This document shows positions 35,228 to 43,638 of a stretch of DNA of 50,929 nucleotides, piece by piece. Source of the stretch: Defluviitaleaceae bacterium (GTDB lineage: Bacteria; Bacillota; Clostridia; Lachnospirales; WQUN01); assembly GCA_009780315.1 (NCBI GenBank), contig WRAH01000019.1, forward strand, positions 1 to 50,929. Direction: 5' to 3'. Position 1 is the stretch's first letter; each line of letters starts with the position of its first letter. The notes beneath the pieces are model-generated. The model was not told the origin of the DNA. It saw only the letters and a program-made list of their open reading frames with translations, and made no database searches. A program made the position numbers and the translations under genes.

Positions 35228-37058
35228 GGACGATGAAATTAGAGGTGTAAGAGGCGCATTAAAAGTATATAAAATGATTTACCGCATTGACAAACTGTCT
35301 ATTATACTACAATTTCCAATAGCATTTATTGCGAATCTTCAACCTTACTTGGCACTTTTTGTTACTGGGTATATTCTCAATGGTTTTGTAACAGGGGAAA
35401 CATTGAATAACCTGTTACACATCGCACTTATTTTTGTTGGGGTGCGCTTTGGACTGAATGTCTTGCTACGGTATATGGAAAAAGTACAACAAGCACACAA
35501 TGATATAGCCATAAAAAAAATCTATTTGGAAAAATCTAAAAAATATATGGAAGTTGATTTTGAGCTTTTGGATAGCCCTGCAATCAATGAAATTAGAGAA
35601 CGCATTAGCAGGGATAACCAGTGGGGTGCAGGGTTTACTAATACATTACCTTATTTAAGATGGTTTTTAGGTGGAACTTTTGGATTTCTCATTGGCGGGG
35701 TGATGATGATTCCATTGTTTATCTCTAGTGGTGTAGGGGGTGTAAGTATATTTATGGCAGGAATGTTTGCCGTTGCTGGTATTTCGTCTTGGGTAAAGTC
35801 CAAATTTTTTGGACAAGGGCTTTTAAAACTAATGCAACCAGGAAAACATCAAGATAAATACCGTACTGAGTTTTCTAATTTTTTCTTGTGGCGGGGCAAT
35901 CTTCAAAGCTTATATAAAACCGCCAGAATCTACAATACCAGCCCCTATGTAAAAGCACTTATCAACAGCGAGACACCTAAAAGAGTAGCATTTGCAAAAA
36001 AATACACTTGGTATCAAGGGGGCGAAGCATTTTTATCATCCTTAACCACTGGGTTGTTTCTTGTTGGCGCGTATTTATTTGTGGCAGCGCGTGCGGTTGC
36101 AGGTGTGATTCCTGTGGGCGATATTGTTTTCTTTGCAGGTACGATTAAAAATATGGCAGATAACTTTTTTGTAATGACATCAGGCTTTACTTTCATGGTT
36201 GAACAATGTGACCGTGTACAAAGCACTATGGAATTTATGGAGCTTGAAAATAAGCAATACAAGGGTAGTTTACCAGTAGAAAAGCGTCGTGATGGCGAGT
36301 ATGAAATAGAATTTAAAAACGTAAGCTTTAAGTATTCAGGCAGTAAAAATTATGCCCTGCGGCATTTTAATTTAAAGCTACACATTGGGCAAAAGCTGGC
36401 TATCGTAGGCATGAACGGTAGTGGAAAAACAACAATGATAAAACTGCTAACCCGCTTATACGACCCCACTGAAGGTGAAATCACTTTAAATGGCATAGAC
36501 ATAAAAAAATATGATTACAAGGAATATATGGGTATCTTCTCTGTCGTATTTCAAGATTTTAAAATTTTTTCTTTTACCTTATCAGATAATCTTGCCCTTG
36601 GCAGAGCCTTTGACAAGGATACTGCCAATCTTGCACTTGACCGTGTTGGATTGGGCGAAAGAATCGCAAAAATGTCTAATGGCTTTTCCACTTATATGTA
36701 CAATCATTATGATGAGGGTATAGAAATATCAGGGGGTGAAGGGCAAAAGTTGGCTTTAGCACGTGCATTGTATAAAAACGCCCCTATTTTTGTATTAGAC
36801 GAACCAACTGCCGCTCTTGACCCCATTGCAGAATTTGAAGTGTACAGTATGTTTAATGAAGTTATACAGGCAAAGAAGGAAAATACGGCTATTTTTATAT
36901 CCCATCGTTTATCGTCTTGTAGGTTTTGTGACGACATTGCTGTTTTTCACGAAGGACAACTTATCCAGCGTGGCAACCATGATATGTTACTGTCTGACAC
37001 CCAAGGGAAATATCATGAACTATGGAATGCACAAGCTCAATATTATAATGAAAAATAA
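35220..37058 (+). CDS. ABC exporter half-transporter B (fused TM and ATPase)
   Basis: 612 residues from the ATG at 35220, which has GAGGTGA 6 bases before it; an ATG at 35214 is an alternative. It overlaps the first half-transporter by 8 bases. Membrane segments are within about 20-330. Walker A is VGMNGSGKTT (about 395), signature ISGGEGQK (about 503), Walker B VLDEPTAAL (about 527), His switch FISHRLS. In the signature, Glu replaces the usual Gln of SGGQ, also seen in some heterodimeric exporters. The paired genes are arranged for co-translation. Confidence 0.92.
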   Translation: MRKDDEIRGVRGALKVYKMIYRIDKLSIILQFPIAFIANLQPYLALFVTGYILNGFVTGETLNNLLHIALIFVGVRFGLNVLLRYMEKVQQAHNDIAIKKIYLEKSKKYMEVDFELLDSPAINEIRERISRDNQWGAGFTNTLPYLRWFLGGTFGFLIGGVMMIPLFISSGVGGVSIFMAGMFAVAGISSWVKSKFFGQGLLKLMQPGKHQDKYRTEFSNFFLWRGNLQSLYKTARIYNTSPYVKALINSETPKRVAFAKKYTWYQGGEAFLSSLTTGLFLVGAYLFVAARAVAGVIPVGDIVFFAGTIKNMADNFFVMTSGFTFMVEQCDRVQSTMEFMELENKQYKGSLPVEKRRDGEYEIEFKNVSFKYSGSKNYALRHFNLKLHIGQKLAIVGMNGSGKTTMIKLLTRLYDPTEGEITLNGIDIKKYDYKEYMGIFSVVFQDFKIFSFTLSDNLALGRAFDKDTANLALDRVGLGERIAKMSNGFSTYMYNHYDEGIEISGGEGQKLALARALYKNAPIFVLDEPTAALDPIAEFEVYSMFNEVIQAKKENTAIFISHRLSSCRFCDDIAVFHEGQLIQRGNHDMLLSDTQGKYHELWNAQAQYYNEK

Positions 37059-37090
37059 AAAAGCAGCGAAGGGTTATCCCAACGCCGCTT
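37051..37090 (-). terminator. Terminator of the TSUP operon, overlapping the 56-aa gene
   Basis: Minus strand AAGCGGCG and CGCTGCTT pair (one mismatch), with a nested GGG/CCC, followed by TTTTTTATTTTT. The stop codon of the 56-residue gene lies in the loop, and the T-run lies inside the end of the convergent ABC gene. Confidence 0.8.
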
Positions 37091-37244
37091 CTAATCTTTT
37101 TAGCTCACTTAGTGGAAACAGCCGTAGAAGTTCCTTGTATTGCAGTTGTGTTAGTCCATCTGTTTCTACATACATTGTAATCTTCGTATCCGTATCTGCT
37201 TGGCGGAATTTTGTTTTTAGGTTTTCAAATGCTTGAATTTCCAT
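37074..37244 (-). CDS. 56-residue hypothetical protein
   Basis: 56 residues, start ATG at 37244 with AGGAG 10 bases upstream. It has no membrane helix and seems to be one domain of strand plus two helices: ENLKTKFRQADTDTKITMY, then TQLQYKELLRLFP and LSELKRLEAAL. I do not recognise a named family. It follows the second TSUP gene by 15 bases, so it is co-transcribed. Its last codons are part of the terminator hairpin. The good ribosome site and normal codon usage support a real gene. Confidence 0.65.
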   Translation of the reverse strand: MEIQAFENLKTKFRQADTDTKITMYVETDGLTQLQYKELLRLFPLSELKRLEAALG

Positions 37245-37259
37245 TTTAATATATCTCCT

Positions 37260-37631
37260 TTACGATTTTCTTTCCTTCCACTTATAAAACCCTTTGGTGA
37301 TTTCATACACTGCCATTGCCAGTAGGAAAACTGCAAAGCCTTTACGCAGATAGTTTGCGTCAAGTTTTAGTGCAATGAGTGCGCCACAAATTGCACCAGG
37401 CAAGCCCCATAAAATAAGCGGGAGCAATCCTTTTTTTTCGATATTCCCTTCTTTTACATGCACACGTAACGCCAATGCGGCTGTGGGAATAAAATAAAGC
37501 AAGTTAATATGCTGCGCCTGTTGTTGCTCTAAACCAAGAAAAATTGTGAGTGCGGGAATCAAAATGGCACCGCCGCCAATACCCATTCCACTGACAATAC
37601 CTGCGGCAAGCCCTGCAAGAATATACATCAT
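37260..37631 (-). CDS. TSUP (TauE/SafE) permease, second half-size subunit
   Basis: 123 residues from the ATG at 37631, which overlaps the stop of the preceding gene (ATGA); a longer upstream start runs inside that gene. About four membrane segments. The start AGLAAGIVSGMGIGGGAILIPAL matches the repeated motif of TSUP permeases (quoted in parts: GMGIGGGAILIP). Normal TSUP proteins have about 250 residues in two inverted halves; here each half is a separate gene. Likely exports or imports a small anion such as sulfite or another C-S compound, unproven. Confidence 0.85.
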   Translation of the reverse strand: MMYILAGLAAGIVSGMGIGGGAILIPALTIFLGLEQQQAQHINLLYFIPTAALALRVHVKEGNIEKKGLLPLILWGLPGAICGALIALKLDANYLRKGFAVFLLAMAVYEITKGFYKWKERKS

Positions 37632-37984
37632 GAGAACAACATCCTCGTTGCCCCAATCGCTAGAAACGCGCCGAATAAAATATTGAGCCACGCGGCTTCA
37701 ATTTTTTTAAGCCATTTCGCACCAATGACCCCGCCAACAACACCACCGCTGGAAACTAACGCAACAGTTTTCCAGTCTACGTCTATACCCCATATATATA
37801 TGAAGGCAGAAATAATGGAAAGCGGCAACATAACAGAAAGTGCAGTGGCATGAGATTTGTGGGTTTCAAGCTTTATAAATTTTTCTAAGGCAGGAACAAG
37901 CAGTGTACCGCCGCCTGCACCAAATAACCCGTTGGCAATGCCAACAACAATCCCTATTGGAATTATCAATTTTCTCTTTTTCAT
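37628..37984 (-). CDS. TSUP (TauE/SafE) permease, first half-size subunit
   Basis: 118 residues with about four membrane segments and the TSUP repeat GIANGLFGAGGGTLLVPAL (split motif GLFGAGGGTLLVP). It is followed by a second half-size gene in an ATGA overlap, so the two probably form a heterodimer. I see only a weak ribosome site before the ATG; a TATAAC about 13 bases upstream could give a very short leader. Confidence 0.85.
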   Translation of the reverse strand: MKKRKLIIPIGIVVGIANGLFGAGGGTLLVPALEKFIKLETHKSHATALSVMLPLSIISAFIYIWGIDVDWKTVALVSSGGVVGGVIGAKWLKKIEAAWLNILFGAFLAIGATRMLFS

Positions 37985-38091
37985 TTATGTATTTTGTGTT
38001 ATAGTGTGAAAAATATGTATTATCTTATTGGTTAAATATGCCGATATTCATTATAAGGAGTAATATATTTGTATCGCATGGAGGCGATTCT

Positions 38092-38814
38092 ATGTTGACC
38101 AGTGTATTTTATTTTAATTTTTACAAACCATATATTGTAGGTAATGTTTCCAACCGCGGGAATGATAATTATATCCCTCGTCGGGAGCGTATTGCCGCCG
38201 GGCGTGAAAATGGCTCGGATGCTTCACCGCGCAAATATGTACTTAATAAGGCACTGCGAAATGAAATTGTGCAGTATGCCCAAGCAGTTTCCTTTGGTGT
38301 CACAGACTTACGTGCCGCCACGAAGCAAACTGCTTATGATATGGAACATTTTAATCAGTCCATTTATGTAGATGGCTTTCAAACTGCTGTGGACAATTTA
38401 GCAGAAGATTTGGCACATTTTGCAGAAGACTTTAACAGGTCAGCTGGGTTTATGCAAACTCAGGCGCACAGTGCAGGACTTCGTGCTTTTTCTGGTGAAG
38501 TTGCGCAAAATGTCTATGAAAACCGCACCCGTTTAGAAATGCTTGGGCTTACCTTGTCCAATGCAGGGCAAATGGCTTTCAGCCGCGAACAAATTACATC
38601 CATGAGCCGAGATGAAATCAACATGGCAATTGGCGAAACCATTGAAATTTTTGAAGGGCTACGCAACTATACCCAGCAGCTCATGACTGAGCCGCTGGTT
38701 GAACATATGCGTTTTCGTGGGCTTAACTACCACTACAATTATCGCATGGGAACCATGGAAACCGAAGGGTACAGCTTACTTGAAGCTGGAATGTTGGTTG
38801 ACAGGTTAGTATAA
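38092..38814 (+). CDS. Hypothetical protein with weak FliD-like C-terminal pattern
   Basis: 240 residues from the ATG at 38092 (GGAGG 7 bases upstream; an earlier in-frame start has none). No signal peptide or membrane helix. The middle is helical (VTDLRAATKQTAYDMEHFN). It is followed by RTRLEMLGLTLSNAGQMAFS and EQITSMSRDEINMAI, which recall the FliD (hook-associated protein 2) C-terminal pattern of an LGI strand, a G-x-L turn and a following helix. The last segment ends YSLLEAGMLVDRL. I do not recognise a defined family; the FliD link is a hint only. Monocistronic, convergent with rnr. Confidence 0.6.
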   Translation: MLTSVFYFNFYKPYIVGNVSNRGNDNYIPRRERIAAGRENGSDASPRKYVLNKALRNEIVQYAQAVSFGVTDLRAATKQTAYDMEHFNQSIYVDGFQTAVDNLAEDLAHFAEDFNRSAGFMQTQAHSAGLRAFSGEVAQNVYENRTRLEMLGLTLSNAGQMAFSREQITSMSRDEINMAIGETIEIFEGLRNYTQQLMTEPLVEHMRFRGLNYHYNYRMGTMETEGYSLLEAGMLVDRLV

Positions 38815-38836
38815 TCACCCCAGAGTTAACGCTCCA

Positions 38837-40747
38837 TTAGAATAATACAAAGGTCAATTTGCGCTCTTCTTCATTGATACGTACCAGTCTAACCTTTACA
38901 GAAGTTCCATGGCTAAGGCATTTTTCGTCAGTTTGTATATGGGATTTACCTTGTCTTTTGTTCTCAAAAATATTTTTCTCTTTATTAAAAGTGTAGCCAT
39001 TTTGACGTAAGTTGGCAGTCGTCACAAGTCCTTCTACTGTATTTGACAACATCACATATATTCCCCATGAAGTCACACCAGAAACGGTCGCTTTAAATCT
39101 GCGGCCTTTTTTATTTGCCATAAACTGTACTTTTTTAAGGTCGGTAACTTCACGCTCTAACGCTTCGGCTGTGCGTTCTGTGCGGGAACATTGGCTACAT
39201 ATTTCAGGCAACTGTTCTTCAATGTTTTTTGCTTGTTTTTTTATAATGCGATGGATTTGCAAATCAGCATACCGACGAATTGGTGATGTAAAGTGGCAAT
39301 ACGCTTCGGAAGCCAGCCCAAAATGAGTTGGGTTTACTGTAGTGTAATGGGCTTGGGGCATGGCTTGTAAAACCGCAGTTGAAATTGCCGTTGCCGCAGG
39401 CGTATCTTTGGTAATATCTAATACCCGTTGTAAAGAATCTGCATTGGTGATTGTAACACCTAAATTTTTTGCAACTAGGCGCAAGGTTGCTATTTTTTCT
39501 TTGCTGGGTGCTTCATGGGTACGGTATATAAATGGGACTTTTTTTGCGAAGAAATGTGCCGCTATGGTTTCATTGCACAAAATCATAAATTCTTCAATGA
39601 TGCCTGTAGCACGGGTGCGAGCGTACTGCTCAATTGAAATAGGATGACCTTCTTCATCAACACGAATTTTGGCTTCAGGAATGTCAAAATCCAATGCACC
39701 ACGTTGGTTGCGTTTGGCATATAGAATTTCACGCAGGTTGTCCATCTGCTGAAAGTGTGTATCTGTATCAATTAAAGCTTCGACTTCATTGTAGGTGAAT
39801 CGTTTTTTACTGCGAATAATTGACTGGGTTATTTCATGGTCTATTACATTTCCACCAGAATCTACTGTCATTATACAACTTAATGTGAGACGGTCTACAT
39901 CTGGGAAAAGAGAGCATATGCCGCTGGATAATTTATGAGGAAGCATGGGAATAACCCGGTCGGCAAGATAAATACTTGTCCCACGGGTGAGTGCGGAAGT
40001 GTCTAGCGCAGTGTTTTCACGGACATAGTGGGTGACATCGGCAATGTGTACACCAAGATGTATTGTACCGTCTTCATTTTGCCTAAAGGAAATGGCATCG
40101 TCTATGTCTTTTGTATCATCGCCGTCTATAGTGATGATATATTCTTCACGAAGGTCACGGCGATTTTCTGCTTCTGATTCGCTGACTTCCATAGGCACAG
40201 CGGCGGCTTCTTCGTTAACAGCCGTTGAAAATTCATATGGGACACCTGCGTTGGCTACAAGTGTCAGTACGTCCATGCCAGGGTCGTTCATGTGTCCGAT
40301 GACTTCGGTAATAAAGCAGTTTGGTGTGCGATTGTCGTATATCAGCTTTTTTTCTATGGAAAAATACACCCTCATGCCATCAGCAAGGACAAAACGCTTC
40401 ATAGTTTTTGGCGGTACAAAAAATGTATGAGGATTTTTTGCATCTATAGGCTTAACAAATCCATTATGACCATCTGTATAAAAAGTACCCACCATTGGCA
40501 AGCGGCTACGAATTTCTATCACTTTTCCTATTTGGCTATATGATGATTTACTGGGTATATGAGACGAATCTAATTCGACAACCACCTCATCACCGTTTAA
40601 CGCGCCAAATGCCAAATGAGGCGGAATAAAAATATCCGCCCCATGTTTAGCATCTCGTGAGTTTCTCATAACAAAGCCAAAACCACGCTCGTTGCCAATG
40701 AATTTCCCCACAATAATATTTGATTTATTTTTTTTCAATGACTTCAT
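38837..40747 (-). CDS. rnr: Ribonuclease R
   Basis: 636 residues. Two cold-shock domains (about 15-60, GNERGFGFVMRN, and 80-130), the RNB catalytic domain with IDGDDTKDIDDAI (about 207-218, metal-binding Asp residues), later HFTSPIRRYADLQIHR, and a C-terminal S1 domain (about 545-636, SGVTSWGIYVML). The family average is 700-800; the N-terminal helix-turn-helix domain and the basic tail are missing. RNase R degrades structured RNA 3' to 5'. It is the last gene of a TPM-pspA-rnr operon. Confidence 0.95.
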   Translation of the reverse strand: MKSLKKNKSNIIVGKFIGNERGFGFVMRNSRDAKHGADIFIPPHLAFGALNGDEVVVELDSSHIPSKSSYSQIGKVIEIRSRLPMVGTFYTDGHNGFVKPIDAKNPHTFFVPPKTMKRFVLADGMRVYFSIEKKLIYDNRTPNCFITEVIGHMNDPGMDVLTLVANAGVPYEFSTAVNEEAAAVPMEVSESEAENRRDLREEYIITIDGDDTKDIDDAISFRQNEDGTIHLGVHIADVTHYVRENTALDTSALTRGTSIYLADRVIPMLPHKLSSGICSLFPDVDRLTLSCIMTVDSGGNVIDHEITQSIIRSKKRFTYNEVEALIDTDTHFQQMDNLREILYAKRNQRGALDFDIPEAKIRVDEEGHPISIEQYARTRATGIIEEFMILCNETIAAHFFAKKVPFIYRTHEAPSKEKIATLRLVAKNLGVTITNADSLQRVLDITKDTPAATAISTAVLQAMPQAHYTTVNPTHFGLASEAYCHFTSPIRRYADLQIHRIIKKQAKNIEEQLPEICSQCSRTERTAEALEREVTDLKKVQFMANKKGRRFKATVSGVTSWGIYVMLSNTVEGLVTTANLRQNGYTFNKEKNIFENKRQGKSHIQTDEKCLSHGTSVKVRLVRINEEERKLTFVLF

Positions 40748-40789
40748 TCTCCCTTTACATAGGACTTTATTTTAAGTCCCGCCGCAGAA

Positions 40790-41539
40790 TTAGTTTGGTG
40801 TTGGTTCTGCGTCTAGCTCTGCATATAGGGTCGCCAACTCATCATCTACAGATACTGCCGGAGCTAAACCCATTTCTGCTTTTAAAGAAGCCAGTTCATC
40901 ATCTAGTGCTGCGCCGCCGCCGCTTTTATATAAATCGGCTAAGGCTAGGGCTTCATCTTTTGGTACTTCGTTTAGTGAAGACAATGCGCGGGCGCGGTCT
41001 AAGCGGTCTTGGGCTTGTTGCTCGAAGCGATTGAATGCTTGAAGCGCACCTTCGGCTTTTGAGCCGGCAGCACCCATTTGATTCACACGCTCTGTAGCTT
41101 TTGCAACAGCAATGTTTGACTTGATTGTTGCTTTACGTGAGCGAAGGGCGTTGATATCTTTCACCAGTTTGTCATGCATTTGACGCATTTGTACTGCATT
41201 GGCTTGTGCGGCTTCTGCCAATTTTTGAAGTTCTACACCTTGGGATTCGAGTTCATTTTTCTTATTTAAGAATACGCGGGCATGGTCTTCGTTACCGGCA
41301 GTCAGGGCGCGGCGGGCAAGTTCCATATTTTTGTTTACTTCTGCCAGATTTGCGTCTGCTTCACGGCGGGTTCTGGTTTCTTCTGCCATTACACCTGCTG
41401 TTTCTTTTTTAACTGCGGCTAGGTCATTAGCCAAGTTGCGCAAGGTTTGGTCAATCATTTTTGCTGGGTCTTCTGCCTTGTCTAGCAATGCATTGATGTT
41501 TGCTGACATGATGTTTTTAAATCTACCTAAAATTCCCAT
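40790..41539 (-). CDS. PspA/IM30 family membrane-stress protein
   Basis: 249 residues, mostly one long coiled coil. The start MGILGRFKNIMSANINALLDKAEDPAK is the amphipathic membrane-binding helix of PspA/LiaH/Vipp1 (quoted motif NINALLDKAEDPAK). The C-terminal 50 residues are acidic and Ala/Leu-rich with two repeats of DDELA. These ESCRT-III-like proteins protect damaged membranes. The upstream gene encodes a membrane TPM protein, 12 bases away. A hairpin (40762-40779) lies before rnr. Confidence 0.9.
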   Translation of the reverse strand: MGILGRFKNIMSANINALLDKAEDPAKMIDQTLRNLANDLAAVKKETAGVMAEETRTRREADANLAEVNKNMELARRALTAGNEDHARVFLNKKNELESQGVELQKLAEAAQANAVQMRQMHDKLVKDINALRSRKATIKSNIAVAKATERVNQMGAAGSKAEGALQAFNRFEQQAQDRLDRARALSSLNEVPKDEALALADLYKSGGGAALDDELASLKAEMGLAPAVSVDDELATLYAELDAEPTPN

Positions 41540-41551
41540 TGATATATCCTC

Positions 41552-42721
41552 CTAGTTTGAATTGTTTTCGTCTTCATTCATATATTGCTGGGCGAGTTGG
41601 GAGGCTTCATCATGTGCGCCGCCACTTTCGCTAAAGGTATTAAGTTCTTGATTTAAAATGCGTTCGGTTTGTTCAGCTTCTAAGTTTTTCTGCTCTTGCT
41701 TTTTTTGCCACCATTTGAATAGAAGGAACAAAATAAGCAAAATTCCCGCCACTATCAATACGGGTATCCATTGAGAACGGGTAACGACCATAATCCTGCG
41801 TCCTGCACCCTGGAATGCATTGCTGAACATGGTTTCATTGTCAACATCTGAATAGTAGTAGCGCATGACAAAATCCATCAAAATGCCTTGGGCTTCATCA
41901 TCCATTACAGTAAGTGCCTGCGCGCCTACTGTCACCCACATTGCGTATTCATAGCGGTCGTTTTCAAAGAATACTAACAATACATGGGCTTGGTCTTCAA
42001 AAAGTTCATGATAACGAGCCTCTGCAAATGCACGAAATGACGCTTCTGTGGGTAGGTTTGTGTTTCCATCAATGTTATCTGTAAGATATAAATGGGGACG
42101 CACACCTGTTCTGTTGTAAAAATCATTCATTCCGCTAAAGAGACGATTTTGATTTGTTATCCAGTTATTTGCACGGTTTTGTGTCACCATTGATGACGGT
42201 ATATTTAATGCCTCACCAGATGGAAGGGGGTCACGGCTGATAGTTGATGGTGCAACAGTTATCGTTTGAAGCCCACCGCCGCCTATAAAAGGAATTGACA
42301 TGTTGCCTAGCATTCCAATGACACTAACCACCAAAAATATCAAGATTATTGCCATGATTAAAGAAGTACAGCCACTGCGTCTTCCCATACCTCCGCCATG
42401 ATGCATAGGCCCACCCATCATCATTCCACGGCGACCCCAGCCTCTCCTACGTCGGCGACCGCCCATCATGCCCATACCCATACCTACAGCCATACCTGTA
42501 CCAAAACCAGGACGTGGTGCAGCAGCTCTGGGTGTCGTTACACGGGGCGCAGCGGCTCTGGGTGTTGAAGGCGCACGCCCTACCCCACCCAGCCCCCGTC
42601 CACCGCGATTTGACGAGCCTACACTACCTATGCGCCCACTTCCGCCTAGGCTTCCACCTGTTCTTCCGCCGCCGCCAAAGCTTCTACCGCCACCGCCGCC
42701 GCGCATTCCTCCTCTTGCCAT
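41552..42721 (-). CDS. Membrane protein with Gly/Arg-rich head and TPM-like domain
   Basis: 389 residues. Residues 1-110 are Gly/Arg/Ala-rich and low in complexity (repeats like GGGGRS and TPRAAAPR). A membrane helix (about 120-142) is followed by an extracytoplasmic domain with RLFSGMNDFYNRTGVRPHLYLT and HVLLVFFENDRYEYAMWV, like the TPM fold (YgcG/Psb32). A second helix (about 315-335) and a Gln/Glu-rich tail end the protein. In other bacteria TPM proteins occur with PspA in envelope-stress operons, as here. The basic head could bind nucleic acid or phospholipid; this is inference. Confidence 0.8.
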   Translation of the reverse strand: MARGGMRGGGGGRSFGGGGRTGGSLGGSGRIGSVGSSNRGGRGLGGVGRAPSTPRAAAPRVTTPRAAAPRPGFGTGMAVGMGMGMMGGRRRRRGWGRRGMMMGGPMHHGGGMGRRSGCTSLIMAIILIFLVVSVIGMLGNMSIPFIGGGGLQTITVAPSTISRDPLPSGEALNIPSSMVTQNRANNWITNQNRLFSGMNDFYNRTGVRPHLYLTDNIDGNTNLPTEASFRAFAEARYHELFEDQAHVLLVFFENDRYEYAMWVTVGAQALTVMDDEAQGILMDFVMRYYYSDVDNETMFSNAFQGAGRRIMVVTRSQWIPVLIVAGILLILFLLFKWWQKKQEQKNLEAEQTERILNQELNTFSESGGAHDEASQLAQQYMNEDENNSN

Positions 42722-42817
42722 TCAATCACCTTCCTGAATTTTTACAATTTTTTTCTTTGTATGTTTATGCTTGAACGCTACATAATATATACATGTTTTA
42801 ATGAAAGGAGCGTTCAC

Positions 42818-42979
42818 ATGAGACATGCACATTTAGGTATTATAGGCGGTCTTGCCGTTGGTTTAATCGTTGGCGCAGGACTTTCTTTGTCTGCGGACAA
42901 CAAACAACGCCACCGCATGATGCGCAATAGCAAACGCGCACTACGCAAAGCCGGACATTATTTTGAGGATATATTCTAG
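42818..42979 (+). CDS. Small YtxH-like membrane protein
   Basis: 53 residues from the ATG at 42818, with AAAGGAG 8 bases upstream; an earlier in-frame start is unsupported. One membrane helix (LGIIGGLAVGLIVGAGLSL) is followed by a basic tail (KQRHRMMRNSKRALRKAG), the layout of YtxH/DUF3918 proteins linked to envelope stress. It is divergent from the TPM-pspA operon, which suggests shared control. A terminator follows. Confidence 0.75.
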   Translation: MRHAHLGIIGGLAVGLIVGAGLSLSADNKQRHRMMRNSKRALRKAGHYFEDIF

Positions 42980-43013
42980 GATTTTTACAATATTGCTATA
43001 ACACCATACGAAA

Positions 43014-43058
43014 AAAGCGGCAGTCTGTCTGACCGTAGACGACCGCCACTTTGATTTT
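43014..43058 (+). terminator. Terminator of the YtxH-like gene
   Basis: An imperfect 13-pair stem built of AAAG/CTTT, GGC/GCC, GTC/GAC and GTC/GAC blocks around a TGACCGTA loop, followed by GATTTTATG and T-rich sequence. Confidence 0.6.
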
Positions 43059-43083
43059 ATGCTTTTTACTATGACTTTGTCAA

Positions 43084-43227
43084 CTAGCTTAAATTATCAA
43101 GCAAGCCGTCAAAAATATGAAAGGCATCTAAAATGGGAGCAGGAGTGGTCATGTCCACACCTGCTTCTTTTAGATAGTAGGCGTACTCTTTTCTATCTAA
43201 GGGGAAAAGCAAATGAAGCTTTACACA
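43084..43227 (-). pseudogene. Open fragment, possible gene remnant
   Basis: A minus-strand frame of 47 codons, open from 43227 to a TAG at 43084. It has protein-like composition (KLHLLFPLDRKEYAYYL, then PAPILDAFHIFDGLL) but no ATG, GTG or good ribosome site; only a TTG at 43212. It is probably the C-terminal end of a lost gene. The rest of 42980-43450 has a terminator, one small plus-strand frame and otherwise nothing I can assign. Confidence 0.3.
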
Positions 43228-43389
43228 TCAATACTTGAAAAGGTTTATCTGACCGATTTAACAAAAAAAGAGATAGATACATTATTATGGCTTTTAAAAT
43301 ATCAAGATGAATTAGTCACCACAGTCTTGATTCATTGGACGGAAATTGGCACCAAAGTTAAAATGCCCATAGCCACGCATCAGCCCTAA
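43213..43389 (+). CDS. Possible 58-residue protein
   Basis: 58 residues, ATG at 43213 with AAGGGG 8 bases upstream. Begins MKLYTSILEKVYLTDLTKK and continues as two amphipathic helices (EIDTLLWLLKYQDEL), then a strand. I do not recognise a family. It starts back to back with the minus-strand fragment and has no clear promoter, so it may be chance. Confidence 0.35.
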   Translation: MKLYTSILEKVYLTDLTKKEIDTLLWLLKYQDELVTTVLIHWTEIGTKVKMPIATHQP

Positions 43390-43413
43390 TTTTCTTTGAT
43401 GTAAGAAATGAAC

Positions 43414-43436
43414 AACAAAAAAGGGCGTTATGCCCC
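43414..43436 (-). terminator. Terminator of the YjzC-like gene
   Basis: Minus strand GGGC-ATAAC-GCCC followed by TTTTTTG, about 15 bases after the stop codon of the small gene. Confidence 0.75.
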
Positions 43437-43450
43437 TCTCGTTACTTAAA

Positions 43451-43615
43451 TTATTTTTTCTTGAATTGACTGTTTGGTAACTCCGTTGGGGGCATAGTGT
43501 CGCCTCTCTTCTTCATTGTTACGTCACCTTTGACTCCGCCACGTGGACCAATTTCAGTATACGTTCCTCGCTTCGGTGCATCCATTCCTGATACCAATGG
43601 AGATTTTTTTGGCAT
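43451..43615 (-). CDS. YjzC-like small protein under a CIRCE-like site
   Basis: 54 residues from the ATG at 43615, with AGGAGG 7 bases upstream. Pattern: MPKKSPLVSGMDAPKRG, TYTEIGPRGG, then a basic VTMKKRGDTMPPTELPNS. The order of G-x-x-AP, Y-x-EIG and a Pro-rich end resembles the Bacillus YjzC family of unknown function. No membrane helix; basic and probably cytoplasmic. The CIRCE-like inverted repeat directly upstream suggests heat-shock control by HrcA. It follows the hsdS gene but has its own control region and terminator. Confidence 0.75.
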   Translation of the reverse strand: MPKKSPLVSGMDAPKRGTYTEIGPRGGVKGDVTMKKRGDTMPPTELPNSQFKKK

Positions 43616-43638
43616 ATATTTTCCTCCTTTCAAAATTA

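Noticed and set aside
37985..38091. Leaderless promoter for the TSUP operon
   Set aside because: TATAAC lies 13 bases from the ATG, but no acceptable -35 box is present at 16-18 bases, so I do not list it.
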